A DNA stretch of 64,000 nucleotides from Methanocella paludicola SANAE (GCF_000011005.1 NC_013665.1:620001-684000), one strand, 5' to 3'; shown: positions 51,184 through 60,774, counted from the first letter of the stretch. Notes: a model not told the origin generated them from the sequence alone. Program-made: numbers and translations.

Positions 51184-52158
51184 CTATTTTTTAAGGCTTT
51201 TCAGGCATTCGTAAGCTTTTCTGGCCAGCCTGCGCTTGTATTCCGGGCTGAAGAACGGGTGCCGGGCGATGCGGAGTAACGAGTTGGCCATGTAGATCGG
51301 GTTGCGTCCCGTCAGGCGGATGAAGGTGCCCAACTGGTCTTTGAAGTTTCCCGCATAGGTCCAGTATAGATGGCCGATAAATGGGTCGGCCTTATACTCG
51401 TTGCCTCCATACTTCATGGCGTAGTGGCAGAGCTCTCCGGCCAACATTCCGAGGTCGTATACGGGGTCCCTGTACCCGGAGCGTTCCATGTCGATGACGT
51501 TCAGGCGTTTTTTATCGTATAAAAAGTTGGAAGGGTTGGCGTCGCCGTGTACGAGTCCCCTTCTTGTCTGGCTTATGAGATCATTTGAGGTCACATTATC
51601 GACCAGACTTTCAATGCGCTTCAATTCGTGGGGAGCAAAGGCCCCTCCCTTACTGGCCTGTCGGGCATGTTTTTTGAGTTCGTCCCTGATATTCGACGGC
51701 TTTACATGTGATGGCCGCTCCGTTTTCTTATGCAGCAGGGCAAGAAACCCGGCAAGCATAGTGAGTTTCTCGTAGAGTTCGCTGTCCCGGCCATTTGCCA
51801 TGGCATCCCTCATATAGTCGCCCAGCGCCTTACCGGAGACTAACTCTTCTGCGAAAAAGCCTTCGCCATTGCTCTTACACAGAGGCCTTGCGACATGCAC
51901 CCAGCGCCTGTCATCGACCAGCCGCCCAGCCTGCCGCAGCCTTTTATACTCCTTCTCCATGTGCTGGACAGACTTCGGGCCGCTGCCGGCAAAGGACTTC
52001 ACTATGCATTTTTTGTGACTACGATGGTCGGAGACCAGGTATACGTTATGGGAGCCACCGAGCTGCTTGACGCGCAGATCGGGATACCTGTCAAAGCCAG
52101 CCTTCGCCGACAGTCTTCCACTTTTAAGATAGCGATAAAGCCTCGAACGGCCGTGCAT
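51184..52158 (-). CDS. APH-family (kinase-like) phosphotransferase
   Basis: This 324-residue protein-kinase-like enzyme has a small N-lobe with a basic KKCIVKSFAG strand, the catalytic loop HGDANPSNFLYD, and the metal-binding IDMERSGYRDPVYDLG. The substrate could be a small molecule such as an aminoglycoside-like sugar, choline or a nucleoside. Its ATG overlaps the stop of the HAD gene (TAATG), so the kinase and the HAD hydrolase are made together. Confidence 0.85.
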   Translation of the reverse strand: MHGRSRLYRYLKSGRLSAKAGFDRYPDLRVKQLGGSHNVYLVSDHRSHKKCIVKSFAGSGPKSVQHMEKEYKRLRQAGRLVDDRRWVHVARPLCKSNGEGFFAEELVSGKALGDYMRDAMANGRDSELYEKLTMLAGFLALLHKKTERPSHVKPSNIRDELKKHARQASKGGAFAPHELKRIESLVDNVTSNDLISQTRRGLVHGDANPSNFLYDKKRLNVIDMERSGYRDPVYDLGMLAGELCHYAMKYGGNEYKADPFIGHLYWTYAGNFKDQLGTFIRLTGRNPIYMANSLLRIARHPFFSPEYKRRLARKAYECLKSLKK

Positions 52159-52889
52159 TATTTTTTCTCCAGCTTCTTTAGAACTTCGTTTATCTCGTCG
52201 ATGTGCTCGATGGTAAAATCAGGAGCTGCAACTTTTCCGTCCTTACTGCCATGTTTGGTCATGATGAGGACCGTGGCCATGCCCGCGTCCCTTGCGCCCT
52301 TGATGTCCCGGAACGTGTCGTTACCGATGTAGACGGACTCATGCGGACTGACTTCCAGGCGTTTCAGGCACTCGGCAAAAAGGCGCACGTCCGGCTTGCG
52401 GAAACCGAACTCCGAGGAAACGACGACCGCGTCGAAGAAGCCGAAGATGCCCAGCATCCTCAACTCGGGGTACGCGTGGTCGACCTGCGAGTCCGAAACG
52501 ATGCCCAGCCTGTAGTTGTTGCCGCCCTTGAGCCCGGCAAGGGTCTCGAAGACGCCACGGTATAGCTTGATCTTCTCCACGGTAAGCGCCCGGTGCAGCT
52601 TAACGATTTCAGGCACGATGGCTACCACATCGGCGCCCGAGTACTGGTTCTCCCCGAGTATGTCCCCCCAGATGCGCCTATAATCCACTTCCGGATACGT
52701 TTCCTTACTCTGCTTCTTCTGGAGCGCCTTCTTCTCGAAAAAGAACCATTTCAGCTCATCTGCCGACAGGTAGACTCCCTGGTATTTCAAATAGGACGCA
52801 AGGCGCCTGTATGGGTCTTTATCGACCTCGTCCGTCTTGATGTCGATGAGCGTGGTATAGATATCTGACACAACGGCTTTGATCTTCAT
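52158..52889 (-). CDS. HAD-superfamily hydrolase with DxY motif
   Basis: This 243-residue protein has motif I VVSDIYTTLID, motif II GIVSDSQ, the Lys region FRKPD and motif III YIGNDTFRDIKGA. The second acid of the usual DxD is a Tyr, as in 2-haloacid dehalogenases. Combined with the kinase it may be a nucleotidase-like or dehalogenase-type enzyme. ATG 52889, four bases after the PhoU stop, is chosen. Longer starts add a Ser/Pro-rich leader. Confidence 0.85.
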   Translation of the reverse strand: MKIKAVVSDIYTTLIDIKTDEVDKDPYRRLASYLKYQGVYLSADELKWFFFEKKALQKKQSKETYPEVDYRRIWGDILGENQYSGADVVAIVPEIVKLHRALTVEKIKLYRGVFETLAGLKGGNNYRLGIVSDSQVDHAYPELRMLGIFGFFDAVVVSSEFGFRKPDVRLFAECLKRLEVSPHESVYIGNDTFRDIKGARDAGMATVLIMTKHGSKDGKVAAPDFTIEHIDEINEVLKKLEKK

Positions 52890-52893
52890 GGGA

Positions 52894-53571
52894 TCACTCG
52901 GGGAACTCGGGGACGTGCATGGGCTCGCTGCGCTCGACGATCTTTCCGGACCGGATGAAAATGATCCGCTCAGCAATATCGGTCAGGTGGTCTCCGATCC
53001 TCTCGAGCGCCCGGGAGGCCATCGTGAGATAGATGACATTCGTGATGGTGTTCGGCTCCCGCAAAATGGATGTGATAGAGCCGACAAAGGAATCGTTATA
53101 AAGGTTGTCTATCGACTTATCGAGGTCGAATACCTCTTCGACGTTTACTTCAGATCTCCCTTTGTAGGCCTCCATACAGATATTCAGCATCTGGAGCGCC
53201 GTCCTTCCCATTTTAATGATGTCCAGAGCTGTTGTCGTGACCGGCTTGTTCGCGACGGCCAGCGTCACGTTGGCGATGGCCGTACAATAGTCGCCGATCC
53301 GCTCGACGTCGCTCACCAGCTTGTACGATGCCGCGACGGTCCTGAGCTCCTCGCCCTCCAGCTTTTTCGCCAGCATGTCCAGGCATTCAGCCTCGATCCG
53401 CCTCAGGTACTCGTTAATCTGCCTGTCCCTGCCGATGACGCACTTGGCCGTGTCCACATCCCGGTCGTCCAGCGACCGCACGGCCTCATCGATCGACAGG
53501 CCGACGTAGCCCATCATGAGCAATACATCCGCCTTTATACCATCCACACGGCTGCTGACTACCGTAGCCAT
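52894..53571 (-). CDS. PhoU-domain protein
   Basis: This 225-residue all-helical protein has two PhoU repeats, each with an acidic metal-binding motif: EVRSL-like and KLVSDVERIGDYCTAI in the first, RALERIGDHLTDIAERI in the second. PhoU proteins regulate phosphate or other anion uptake. No Pst transporter is nearby. It is the first gene of a run with the HAD and kinase genes, spaced by only a few bases. Confidence 0.88.
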   Translation of the reverse strand: MATVVSSRVDGIKADVLLMMGYVGLSIDEAVRSLDDRDVDTAKCVIGRDRQINEYLRRIEAECLDMLAKKLEGEELRTVAASYKLVSDVERIGDYCTAIANVTLAVANKPVTTTALDIIKMGRTALQMLNICMEAYKGRSEVNVEEVFDLDKSIDNLYNDSFVGSITSILREPNTITNVIYLTMASRALERIGDHLTDIAERIIFIRSGKIVERSEPMHVPEFPE

Positions 53572-53663
53572 AACCCTCGACGCTTATTATCTAAATAAAA
53601 TTATATTCATTTTTGCTTATAATTACGCTTGTAAAAAAAGCTATAAAAAAATAAGAAAATAGG

Positions 53664-54080
53664 CTATTTCGTCGCCTTGGTGATCTCGTCGAACATCGAG
53701 TCCATGGCGGGCCTCATTTCCTGGGCAATGTCGGCCAGCGAAACTACGCCGACGAGCTGGTCGCGGTCATTCACGACCGGCAGCCGCCGCACCTTCATGT
53801 CGCCCATGGTCTTGACGGCCTCGAGGATGTCGTCGCTCTCCCGGCATCCCACCACCTGCTTCGTCATCACATTCCCAACGGGCACGTCCTTCGGGTTCTG
53901 CTGCTCCGCGACCACTTTGGTCACGATGGCCCTGTCCGTCACCAGCCCCTTCACCTGGTTCTCGTCTACGACGAGCACCGTGCCGACGTTCTGGTCCTTC
54001 ATCTTCTTCGCCGCATCCGCGGCGGACGATCTCGAGTCCACGCACGCTATTCCCGTCGTCATTACGTCCTTTACCTGCAT
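53664..54080 (-). CDS. Two-CBS-domain protein
   Basis: This 138-residue protein consists of a CBS pair: MQVKDVMTTGIACVDSRSSAADAAKKM and VPVGNVMTKQVVGCRESDDILEAVKTMGD, each followed by the RxxPVVND/VDEN and GVVS/GLVT elements. CBS pairs bind adenine nucleotides or SAM and report energy state. It is encoded alone. The candidate structured RNA at 54200 lies upstream on the same side. Confidence 0.9.
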   Translation of the reverse strand: MQVKDVMTTGIACVDSRSSAADAAKKMKDQNVGTVLVVDENQVKGLVTDRAIVTKVVAEQQNPKDVPVGNVMTKQVVGCRESDDILEAVKTMGDMKVRRLPVVNDRDQLVGVVSLADIAQEMRPAMDSMFDEITKATK

Positions 54081-54199
54081 GATACCAACTCCGTTTTTTA
54101 ATACCCTTGATATACGGGGATATCACATTGACCCATTTTTATGACGCGCCATATCGACGGGACAAAATAAATAGAATAATAAAGATGTTGTTGAGATGT

Positions 54200-54420
54200 T
54201 AAATCGCGTTCGGCGGAGTCTTTTCGGGCATCAGTCGGCCATCAGGCCGATGCGTAGGCGACGGGGTAATGGACGTTTTGCTCATCAGAGTAAAACGTCG
54301 CTTAGCGCTTGCGGAGGCACGGGCGAAGCCCGACGCCGAGGGTGCAAGCGCGGCCCCGGCGGCGAAGCACCCGAAAAGCCGGAGTAGCCCGGCCTGATGG
54401 CCGGGCGTCGAACCGCGAAG
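54200..54420. ncRNA. Candidate structured RNA or GC-rich hairpin repeat
   Basis: This GC-rich stretch in A/T-rich surroundings has several strong stems. CGGCC/GGCCG has loop AUCA (54236-54249). A 12-bp stem has loop AUCA (54272-54299). An outer stem GCGCTTGC/GCAAGCGC (54305-54351) encloses GGGC-GAA-GCCC. An 8-bp stem has loop UGAU (54377-54396). GGGTGC (54340) could instead pair with GCACCC (54367). It does not match RNase P or SRP RNA signatures. The strand is unresolved: it could precede the CBS gene or converge with queD. Confidence 0.45.
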
Positions 54421-54446
54421 TGATTGAAAAACAAAAAGTTTTATTT

Positions 54447-54785
54447 CTAGATGTCGCCCAACTCGCACCACTTGCCCCGCCCTTCCCAGATGCGGATCAT
54501 GAAGGGCAGCGTGATCTTGCCCTGCAATTTAGAGTAAACCGACTCGCAGATGTTCTCGACGCTCGGGTACTCGATTATATCATTTAACGGCCGGTGGTCG
54601 TACTCGCTCAGCACCTGCCGCAGGATCGACTTCATGTCGTAAAAATCCATGATCATGCCGGTCTCTTTCTTTTCGCCCTCGATGATCAGCTCCACTTTGT
54701 ACGTGTGGCCGTGCCACTGGCCGCAGGTCTTGTGCCCGGGCAGGTAGTGCGCGGCGTCAATGTATTCGATGACTCCCAGTCTCAT
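54447..54785 (-). CDS. queD: 6-carboxytetrahydropterin synthase
   Basis: This 112-residue PTPS-fold enzyme converts dihydroneopterin triphosphate to 6-carboxytetrahydropterin, the first dedicated preQ0 step. The zinc ligands are in DAAHYLPGHK and WHGHTYKVEL, and the active-site DHRPLND is present. The start ATG overlaps the queE stop (ATGA). It is the last gene of the preQ0 operon. PreQ0 feeds archaeosine in archaeal tRNA. Confidence 0.93.
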   Translation of the reverse strand: MRLGVIEYIDAAHYLPGHKTCGQWHGHTYKVELIIEGEKKETGMIMDFYDMKSILRQVLSEYDHRPLNDIIEYPSVENICESVYSKLQGKITLPFMIRIWEGRGKWCELGDI

Positions 54786-55513
54786 AGTGCACCCCACATC
54801 CTGTGTGTCTGAGGTATGATCCTCACGTTCTCGACTTTCTCTAACGCTTTATCCTGTAATTCGAGAAGCAGCTTCGACGAGGCGGCTTCCACGCCCCCGG
54901 TGGGCGTAACGGGCTGCAATATAAGCTCGGTGATACAGTCCTTGATCTGGTCCACGGCATGCATCATGTCCTCTCTGTCGATATCTTCCGAGACAATGAT
55001 CTTACAGAAGCAGTCCCGGAAGCTGGTCTGCCTTAAAATACTGAACGAGCGGGCCGTGTCGTTGAAGTACTTTTCATAATGCCCTTTAAAGTCGCACTGG
55101 TCCTTCAGCTTGAAGTCGCCCGAGACATATTTCACGACGTCCTTCACTTCCTTCGCGCCCTCGGGCAGCGTCATATTCGACTCCAGGTAGAGCGGGAACT
55201 TCGATGTTTTCAGTTCCTTAATGAATTTAGCATAAAGGAGAGGCTCCCCGCCAGTCAGCGATACCGAGTGTATGCGCTCATAAAGCTTGATGACGCTCAG
55301 GAGATGCTCCGAGGAGAACGGGTTATCGTACTCCACGAACTCTCCGGGCTTAGACTCCACACGGCACTTGCTCTCGGAACTCCAGTCCTTCGGGGTATCA
55401 CAGTACTGGCATTCTAAGTTACACTTCGGGAACCGGACGAACAATTGCCGGTATCCCACGTAGGGCCCTTCTCCCTGCGCGCTGACGAAAATCTCACGTA
55501 TCGGCGACTTCAT
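54782..55513 (-). CDS. queE: 7-carboxy-7-deazaguanine synthase (radical SAM)
   Basis: This 243-residue radical SAM enzyme carries FVSAQGEGPYVGYRQLFVRF, the cluster motif CNLECQYCD (CxxxCxxC), and SLTGGEPLLY. It rearranges 6-carboxytetrahydropterin to 7-carboxy-7-deazaguanine. Near residues 165-170 there is an extra Cys pair (DCFCKI) not required by the family. It overlaps the DUF366 gene by four bases. Confidence 0.93.
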   Translation of the reverse strand: MKSPIREIFVSAQGEGPYVGYRQLFVRFPKCNLECQYCDTPKDWSSESKCRVESKPGEFVEYDNPFSSEHLLSVIKLYERIHSVSLTGGEPLLYAKFIKELKTSKFPLYLESNMTLPEGAKEVKDVVKYVSGDFKLKDQCDFKGHYEKYFNDTARSFSILRQTSFRDCFCKIIVSEDIDREDMMHAVDQIKDCITELILQPVTPTGGVEAASSKLLLELQDKALEKVENVRIIPQTHRMWGAL

Positions 55514-56064
55514 TGGTAGGCCTCCAGGGGCCTCGACTTGCGTATGTCTCTTTCCATGTCTTCGTATTCGGCCGCATAGCGCTGGCCGATCTGCTTTTGT
55601 ACCGCATCAACGTCTTTTATGCCCATCTTTTCCAGGCTCATGTACTCATCGCACCGGACGTTGATGCCGAAATGAATTTTACAGCTCACGGGGCTCGTGG
55701 ACGCGATCGAGATGGATAGCTTCCCGTTATTATAGAACAGGTCGTCCCCCTTGCGGCTCACGCTATAGCCCATGTCCTTGAAGACCTCTCCGGCGATGCA
55801 GGCGAGCAGGCGCTGCCTTGCATAAGCCACCTTGAGCGAAGGCATATCAAAATGTTCCACGATGAAGTGCAGCATGTCGGGCGACTCAATTTTTTCGTTG
55901 TGTATCTTATCCTCGACGTCGATCATGTGCTTTAAAGGAATGGCACAGCTTCCCCGGAAGCATATGATATTGTCGTCCTGCACCTCGAACTTCGTATAAG
56001 CCCACAGCGAGCCGATCTGGCTGCCGTCGTAGCCGATGCGCTCTCCGGCGAAAATGCATTTCAC
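55510..56064 (-). CDS. DUF366 family protein in the preQ0 operon
   Basis: This 184-residue protein has FAGERIGYDGSQIGSLWAY, FRGSCAIPLKHMIDVED, and SISIASTSPVSCKIHFGINV, matching DUF366. The family is unassigned. Here it lies between queC and queE with GTGA and ATGA overlaps on both sides, which points to a role in preQ0 or archaeosine synthesis or in handling an intermediate. The start is a GTG overlapping the queC stop. Confidence 0.82.
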   Translation of the reverse strand: MKCIFAGERIGYDGSQIGSLWAYTKFEVQDDNIICFRGSCAIPLKHMIDVEDKIHNEKIESPDMLHFIVEHFDMPSLKVAYARQRLLACIAGEVFKDMGYSVSRKGDDLFYNNGKLSISIASTSPVSCKIHFGINVRCDEYMSLEKMGIKDVDAVQKQIGQRYAAEYEDMERDIRKSRPLEAYQ

Positions 56065-56744
56065 TTTACCACCAGCGATGGGTCGGCGACACCGGCCCGC
56101 TTGAAAGCTCGGGCCCGGCGCACGCAGCTCTCGCACTTTCCACAGGGCTTCTCGCCCGAAACGTAGCAGCTCCAGCTCAAGTCCAGCGGGGCGTCGATGC
56201 TCATGCCCTTTTTTATGATCTCGACCTTATCCATATCGATGACAGGAGCGATTACTTTTGCATGATTTTCCGTCGAATAATACAGGCTCTTATTGATGGC
56301 TTCCACGAAGGCCGGCGTGTTATCCGGGAAAGTGGCACCTTCCTCGGCGTTGAAGCCGCAGACGATATGATCCACCTTCAGGGCGTCGGCGAAGCAGGCG
56401 GCGATGTTGATGAACGCTCCGTTCCTGTTAGGCACCCAGACGGCATGCGCTGTCTCCCGCGCTTTCCCTTTTATCTCATCCAGCTCTGTCTCGCTAGGCG
56501 TGGGAACCGACTCGCCCCGGTTGACGAGCGCTGTCAAAGTCACATCTTCCAGCCAGGGCGCCTCGATGACTTCATGCCGGACCCCGAAACGCTCACAGAT
56601 CATTTTGGCGCTCTCTATTTCCATGTCAGCCGCCCTTTGCCCATAGTCAAAAGTCAGCGCAAGGTCGACGCCAAAGGCGTCCAGCGCCATCTTAAAGGCC
56701 ACGGCAGAGTCAAGTCCGCTCGACAAAAGCACGATGGAGCCCAT
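56061..56744 (-). CDS. queC: 7-cyano-7-deazaguanine synthase
   Basis: This 227-residue ATP-dependent enzyme makes preQ0 from 7-carboxy-7-deazaguanine and ammonia. The PP-loop is LLSSGLDSAVAF, and the zinc knuckle is CGKCESC near the C-terminus (SCYVSGEKPCGKCESCVRRA). ATG 56744 overlaps the TGA of the CopG gene (TGATG). It is the first enzyme gene of the operon. Confidence 0.94.
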   Translation of the reverse strand: MGSIVLLSSGLDSAVAFKMALDAFGVDLALTFDYGQRAADMEIESAKMICERFGVRHEVIEAPWLEDVTLTALVNRGESVPTPSETELDEIKGKARETAHAVWVPNRNGAFINIAACFADALKVDHIVCGFNAEEGATFPDNTPAFVEAINKSLYYSTENHAKVIAPVIDMDKVEIIKKGMSIDAPLDLSWSCYVSGEKPCGKCESCVRRARAFKRAGVADPSLVVK

Positions 56745-56941
56745 CACTTATCCCTCCCCGTCCGGCTATGCCGCCGGTCGACACGACCGTGGAGGCGGTC
56801 GACCTCGTCCAGCGAGTCGAGCATCTTACGTATAGCCGTGCGGACAGCGTCCGACTGGCTCACGAACTTCTTATCCTTCCCCACGTGGGTCATAAGGTCA
56901 TCCAGTAACTCCTGGGGGATATCGACGCTGATCTTCGGCAT
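56744..56941 (-). CDS. Ribbon-helix-helix (CopG-type) regulator
   Basis: This 65-residue protein has the RHH pattern: a DNA-contacting strand PKISVDIPQELLDD, followed by two helices (FVSQSDAVRTAIRKMLDSLD). It is the first gene of the preQ0 operon and is coupled to queC. A dyad directly before it (56955-56970) is its probable binding site, so it likely represses its own operon. A Gln or Arg-rich tail follows. Confidence 0.88.
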   Translation of the reverse strand: MPKISVDIPQELLDDLMTHVGKDKKFVSQSDAVRTAIRKMLDSLDEVDRLHGRVDRRHSRTGRDK

Positions 56942-56954
56942 GATAATATCACTG

Positions 56955-56970
56955 TATTACCGCAGTAATA
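56955..56970. promoter_or_regulatory. Operator of the preQ0 operon (TATTAC-CGCA-GTAATA)
   Basis: A 6-bp inverted repeat with four-base spacer lies 13 bases before the copG start, flanked by two direct ATATCAC copies. On the minus strand the TATA element TTTATATTA is at about 56976-56985, so the dyad covers the transcript start. Confidence 0.65.
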
Positions 56971-57039
56971 TCACAATAATATAAATAGATTATTCAATAA
57001 AATTTATCAAAACCTGCCAGTTTATAACATAACTTGCGC

Positions 57040-57609
57040 ATGGAATGCCACTGGAAGCGAAAAAATTTCCAGAGCAGGAAAAAGGATATAAAGCAAAATC
57101 GCAAGCTAACCGATATGCTTAAAAACGGCGCGCTCGGCATACTGGCACTTGCTTTGATCCTCTGGGCCGCCAACTTTTCCTACGGATTCTTACACGAGGC
57201 CGGCCACGCGCTCGTAATAAAAACGCTGGGCGGCCAGGTATTTGAAATATACGTGAATCCCCTGGGCACAGACGCATACACTCTGCATTCGTTCGTATCC
57301 GGCACGCCGGGCGTACTGTCCATGGAAATCGCAGGGCTGACAGTGACGACGCTCCTGGCGTTCTTCACGCTGCTATCTGACTACGCGCCCCTGCCCATCT
57401 TCATGGCAATGCGCACGGCGATCTACGCCCTCAACTATGCGCCGGGCACGGACATATTCGAAGTACAACGGCTCATCGGGAACTACTCGCTACTTATAAC
57501 GGCGGCCCTGGTCTTGCTGAACCTGGCGTGCGCTGCCATAGCGATACAGGCCACGATAAAAAACGTCAGCATCAGGGAGCCGGTACTACAGCGGCTTCTT
57601 CATCTTTAA
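57040..57609 (+). CDS. Small M50-like membrane metalloprotease candidate
   Basis: This roughly 189-residue membrane protein has about four helices. The first helix ends in GFLHEAGHALVIKTLGG, where H52-E53 and H56 form an HExxH zinc motif as in site-2 proteases. A second metal ligand (NPxxD type) may be NPLGTDAY. It is shorter than typical M50 enzymes. The ATG at 57115 (just before LKNGAL) is a credible alternative start. It is divergent from the preQ0 operon. Confidence 0.6.
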   Translation: MECHWKRKNFQSRKKDIKQNRKLTDMLKNGALGILALALILWAANFSYGFLHEAGHALVIKTLGGQVFEIYVNPLGTDAYTLHSFVSGTPGVLSMEIAGLTVTTLLAFFTLLSDYAPLPIFMAMRTAIYALNYAPGTDIFEVQRLIGNYSLLITAALVLLNLACAAIAIQATIKNVSIREPVLQRLLHL

Positions 57610-58062
57610 GGCGTGAACGCCGCTCGAATAATAGTTGGGCACGATGCGGGAGCGACGGAAACCCATCTTCTCATAAAGCGGGATAGCCTTGCTATTATCC
57701 ATCTTCACTTCAAGGAAACAGCTCGTGCAGCCAGCCCTGCGCAGGCTCTCCATCAGCGCATCCATGAGCGTCGTGGCGATGCCCATGCGCCGGAAACGGT
57801 CGTCCACGTCAAGGGTGTAGACGCGCCCGTACTTGCCGAAGCGGTTCCGGTTCGTGAGCCCGATGATGAAGCCCGCAAAATCCCCTTCGGCTTCGGCCAC
57901 GTAAGAAAAAGCCGTCTTCGTGTTAATGAGATACTGGAGCTGGTGCGTGGAGAAGGCCTCGATGTCGAAGCACATCTGCTCCAGCCGGTACATCTTCTCG
58001 ACGTCGTCTTCCTTGGCCGCCCGGATAAAAATGCAGGCGGAATGGCCGTCATTGCCGCTCAT
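57586..58062 (-). CDS. GNAT acetyltransferase (RimI-like)
   Basis: This 158-residue protein has the GNAT core VYTLDVDDRFRRMGIATTLMDAL, where RRMGIA is the acetyl-CoA pyrophosphate loop, and NSKAIPLYEKMGF. RimI-type enzymes acetylate N-termini of ribosomal or other proteins. Its last 24 bases overlap the end of the convergent HEAGH protein gene. Confidence 0.88.
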   Translation of the reverse strand: MSGNDGHSACIFIRAAKEDDVEKMYRLEQMCFDIEAFSTHQLQYLINTKTAFSYVAEAEGDFAGFIIGLTNRNRFGKYGRVYTLDVDDRFRRMGIATTLMDALMESLRRAGCTSCFLEVKMDNSKAIPLYEKMGFRRSRIVPNYYSSGVHALKMKKPL

Positions 58063-58198
58063 AAAGTTCCTTCAGGAATATTTTTCAGGATAATGATAGA
58101 GCGCCTTCCATAGAAAATAGTTTTTGGTATTTTAAAAGAAAGCTTAATGAATACCTAGCTATGTATAATGCAAAATAATGGTTGGATGAGGCGTTCCG

Positions 58199-59470
58199 AT
58201 GATAAAACAGCTATATGGGGTCGATGACGCGGCGCTCGACGAGGTCTTTAAGAGGAGGACCAGCATCTCGTCGGTCATGGACACGGCGAAAAAAGTCGCC
58301 GACGAGGTCAGGGAAGGAGGAGATGCTGCCGTACGAAAGTACACGAAGCAGTTCGACGGCGTCGACCTGCGGGACCTGGAGGTCACGGATGACGAGATGT
58401 ACAACGCCGTGGAGCTCATCGATTACGAGACCATCGGGCACCTGGAGAAGGCCATCGATAACATTGAGGCCTTTCACGCTTTGCAGAGGCCGTCCGGCGA
58501 CATGTGGCTCACCGAGATATCGCCCGGCATTCGCCTGGGCCAGAAGTTCACGCCCCTCGAGAGGATCGGGGCTTACGTGCCGGGAGGCACCGGCTCGTAT
58601 CCTTCGACCGCGCTCATGCTCATAGTGCCTGCCCAGGTGGCAGGCGTTTCAGAGATCATCGCCTGTACGCCCCCGCGCAAGGACGGTACCATCCATCCAC
58701 TAACGCTTACTGCGCTTGACATGGCCGGCGCCGACCGTATATTCAAGGTGGGCGGCGTGCAGGCCATCGCAGCCATGGCCTATGGCACCCAGAGCATCCC
58801 GAAGGTCGAGAAGATCGTCGGGCCGGGCAACATCTACGTGACGGCGGCCAAGATGTACGTGCGGGACGCCGCCGAGATCGACATGCCCGCGGGGCCAAGC
58901 GAGATCGTGGTCATCGCGGACGACACGGCCATCCCCTCTTTCATCGCATCCGACATGATCGCCCAGGCCGAGCACGACGTGAACGCCATGTCTATACTCC
59001 TGACGCCCTCCGAGATGCTGGCCGAGTCGGTGGAGCTCGAGATCGAGCGCCAAAAAGAGAATGCGCCGAGAAGGCAGATCATCGATAAGGCGGGCATGGG
59101 AATATACGTACTCGACGACCTCGACGCGGCCGTGGAAGTGTGCAACCGCATCGCCCCGGAGCACGTCGAGATCATGGTCCGGGACCCCATGAGCACGCTC
59201 AACAAAGTCCGGAACGCCGGGACCGTGTATGTGGGCGATTACGCCCCCGTCGCCGCGGGCGATTACGCGAGCGGCGCCAACCACGTGCTCCCCACGGGCG
59301 GCTATGCAAAAGTATTTTCAGGCATGAACACCATGCAGTTCATAAAAACGACCAGCGTCCAGGTCATCGAAAAGGGGGGCCTGGAAGGCATCAAGGACAC
59401 GATCACGGCCCTCGCGGAGATCGAGGGCTTCGACGCGCACGCAAGATCAGTATATAAGAGGTTCGAATAA
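58199..59470 (+). CDS. hisD: Histidinol dehydrogenase
   Basis: This 423-residue enzyme catalyses the last two oxidations of histidine synthesis. Visible signatures are [39 protein letters not shown], the zinc-binding region AQAEHD, and the C-terminal [18 protein letters not shown] precedes the ATG. Its TAA overlaps the ATG of aspS (TAATG), which couples an amino-acid gene to a tRNA synthetase. Confidence 0.96.
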   Translation: MIKQLYGVDDAALDEVFKRRTSISSVMDTAKKVADEVREGGDAAVRKYTKQFDGVDLRDLEVTDDEMYNAVELIDYETIGHLEKAIDNIEAFHALQRPSGDMWLTEISPGIRLGQKFTPLERIGAYVPGGTGSYPSTALMLIVPAQVAGVSEIIACTPPRKDGTIHPLTLTALDMAGADRIFKVGGVQAIAAMAYGTQSIPKVEKIVGPGNIYVTAAKMYVRDAAEIDMPAGPSEIVVIADDTAIPSFIASDMIAQAEHDVNAMSILLTPSEMLAESVELEIERQKENAPRRQIIDKAGMGIYVLDDLDAAVEVCNRIAPEHVEIMVRDPMSTLNKVRNAGTVYVGDYAPVAAGDYASGANHVLPTGGYAKVFSGMNTMQFIKTTSVQVIEKGGLEGIKDTITALAEIEGFDAHARSVYKRFE

Positions 59471-60774
59471 TGCAGAGGACCCACTATTCAAGGGATATCA
59501 CGCCGGCCATGAACGGCTCGACCGTCACGGTCAACGGCTGGGTGCACGAGATCAGGGATTTCGGCGGCCTTGCCTTTCTCATATTGAGGGACCGGGAGGG
59601 CCTGGTACAGGTTACCATGCCCAAGAAAAAAGTCTCTAAGGAGATCGTCGATACGGTTAAGGGATTGAGCCGGGAATCCGTCGTCTCCGTTACGGGCGAC
59701 GTTAAGGCGATGGAGAAGGCTCCTAACGGTTATGAGCTGATCCCGACCGCCCTTGAGGTGCTCTCCCGGGCCGACGCCCCGCTGCCGCTGGACCCCACCG
59801 GTAAAGTGCCCGCAGAGCTGGACACCAGGCTGGACTCACGCTTTATGGACCTGCGCAGCCCCGAGGTCACCGCGGTCTTCTATGTAAGGGCCAACATGAT
59901 CAAGGCCATTCGCGATTATTTATCGTCCCAGGGGTGCCTGGAGATCGCCTCCCCCAAGATCGTGGCTACGGCCACCGAGGGCGGCACAGAGCTATTCCCC
60001 ATCTCATACTTCGAGCGCGAGGCGTTCCTCAACCAGAGCCCCCAGCTATATAAACAGATGATGATGGCGGGAGGAATGGATCGAGTGTACGAGATCGGCC
60101 CCATATTCAGGGCCGAGGAGCACGCCACCCGGAAGCACCTCAACGAGGCCACGTCCATCGACGTGGAGCTGTCATTCGCCACCGATGAGGACGCCATGCG
60201 GCTGCTGGAGAACACCATCGCTTACGCTTATGCCTATGTAAAGGAGCACTGCCAGGCACAGCTCAAAGTGCTGAACGTGGACCTGCAGGTCCCGAAGACG
60301 CCGTTCAGGCGCTTATGTTATAGGGACGCCATCGAGATCGCCAAAAAGGACCCGGAGTGCGCCGACATCGAGTACGGCGACGACCTGTCGACCCAGGCGG
60401 AGCACGCCGTCGGGCAGGCCATCGGCGAGCACTACTTCATCGTAAACTGGCCGACCAACATCCGGGCATTCTACACGCAGCCATGCGAGAACGATCCTTC
60501 TATATGCAAGGCCTTTGACCTCATGCACCCGCGCATGGAGCTCTCGTCGGGTGCCCAGCGCGAGTACCGCTATGCGGAGCTGGTCAAAAAGATGGAAGAG
60601 AAGGGCCTGAGCCCGGAGAGCTTTAAGTTCTATTTAGACTCGTTCAGGTACGGCATGCCTCCACATGCCGGCTGGGGCCTCGGCGCCGAGAGGCTGCTCC
60701 AGACGATGCTCAACCTGAATAACATCCGTGAGGCCGTCCTTTTCCCGCGAGACCGTGTGCGTCTCACGCCTTAA
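59470..60774 (+). CDS. aspS: Aspartyl-tRNA synthetase, archaeal type
   Basis: This 434-residue class IIb synthetase has an N-terminal OB-fold ([23 protein letters not shown]) and a catalytic domain with motif 2 ([16 protein letters not shown]) and motif 3 [13 protein letters not shown]. Archaeal enzymes of this type are often non-discriminating and also charge tRNA-Asn. I cannot decide that from sequence alone. The length matches the family. Confidence 0.95.
   Translation: MQRTHYSRDITPAMNGSTVTVNGWVHEIRDFGGLAFLILRDREGLVQVTMPKKKVSKEIVDTVKGLSRESVVSVTGDVKAMEKAPNGYELIPTALEVLSRADAPLPLDPTGKVPAELDTRLDSRFMDLRSPEVTAVFYVRANMIKAIRDYLSSQGCLEIASPKIVATATEGGTELFPISYFEREAFLNQSPQLYKQMMMAGGMDRVYEIGPIFRAEEHATRKHLNEATSIDVELSFATDEDAMRLLENTIAYAYAYVKEHCQAQLKVLNVDLQVPKTPFRRLCYRDAIEIAKKDPECADIEYGDDLSTQAEHAVGQAIGEHYFIVNWPTNIRAFYTQPCENDPSICKAFDLMHPRMELSSGAQREYRYAELVKKMEEKGLSPESFKFYLDSFRYGMPPHAGWGLGAERLLQTMLNLNNIREAVLFPRDRVRLTP

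Noticed and set aside
54200-54420. RNase P RNA or SRP RNA
   Set aside because: Conserved core sequences of both RNAs are not found in either strand.
54199-54471. 90-codon open frame across the structured RNA candidate
   Set aside because: It overlaps the end of queD, has an atypical composition, and the stems explain the sequence better.
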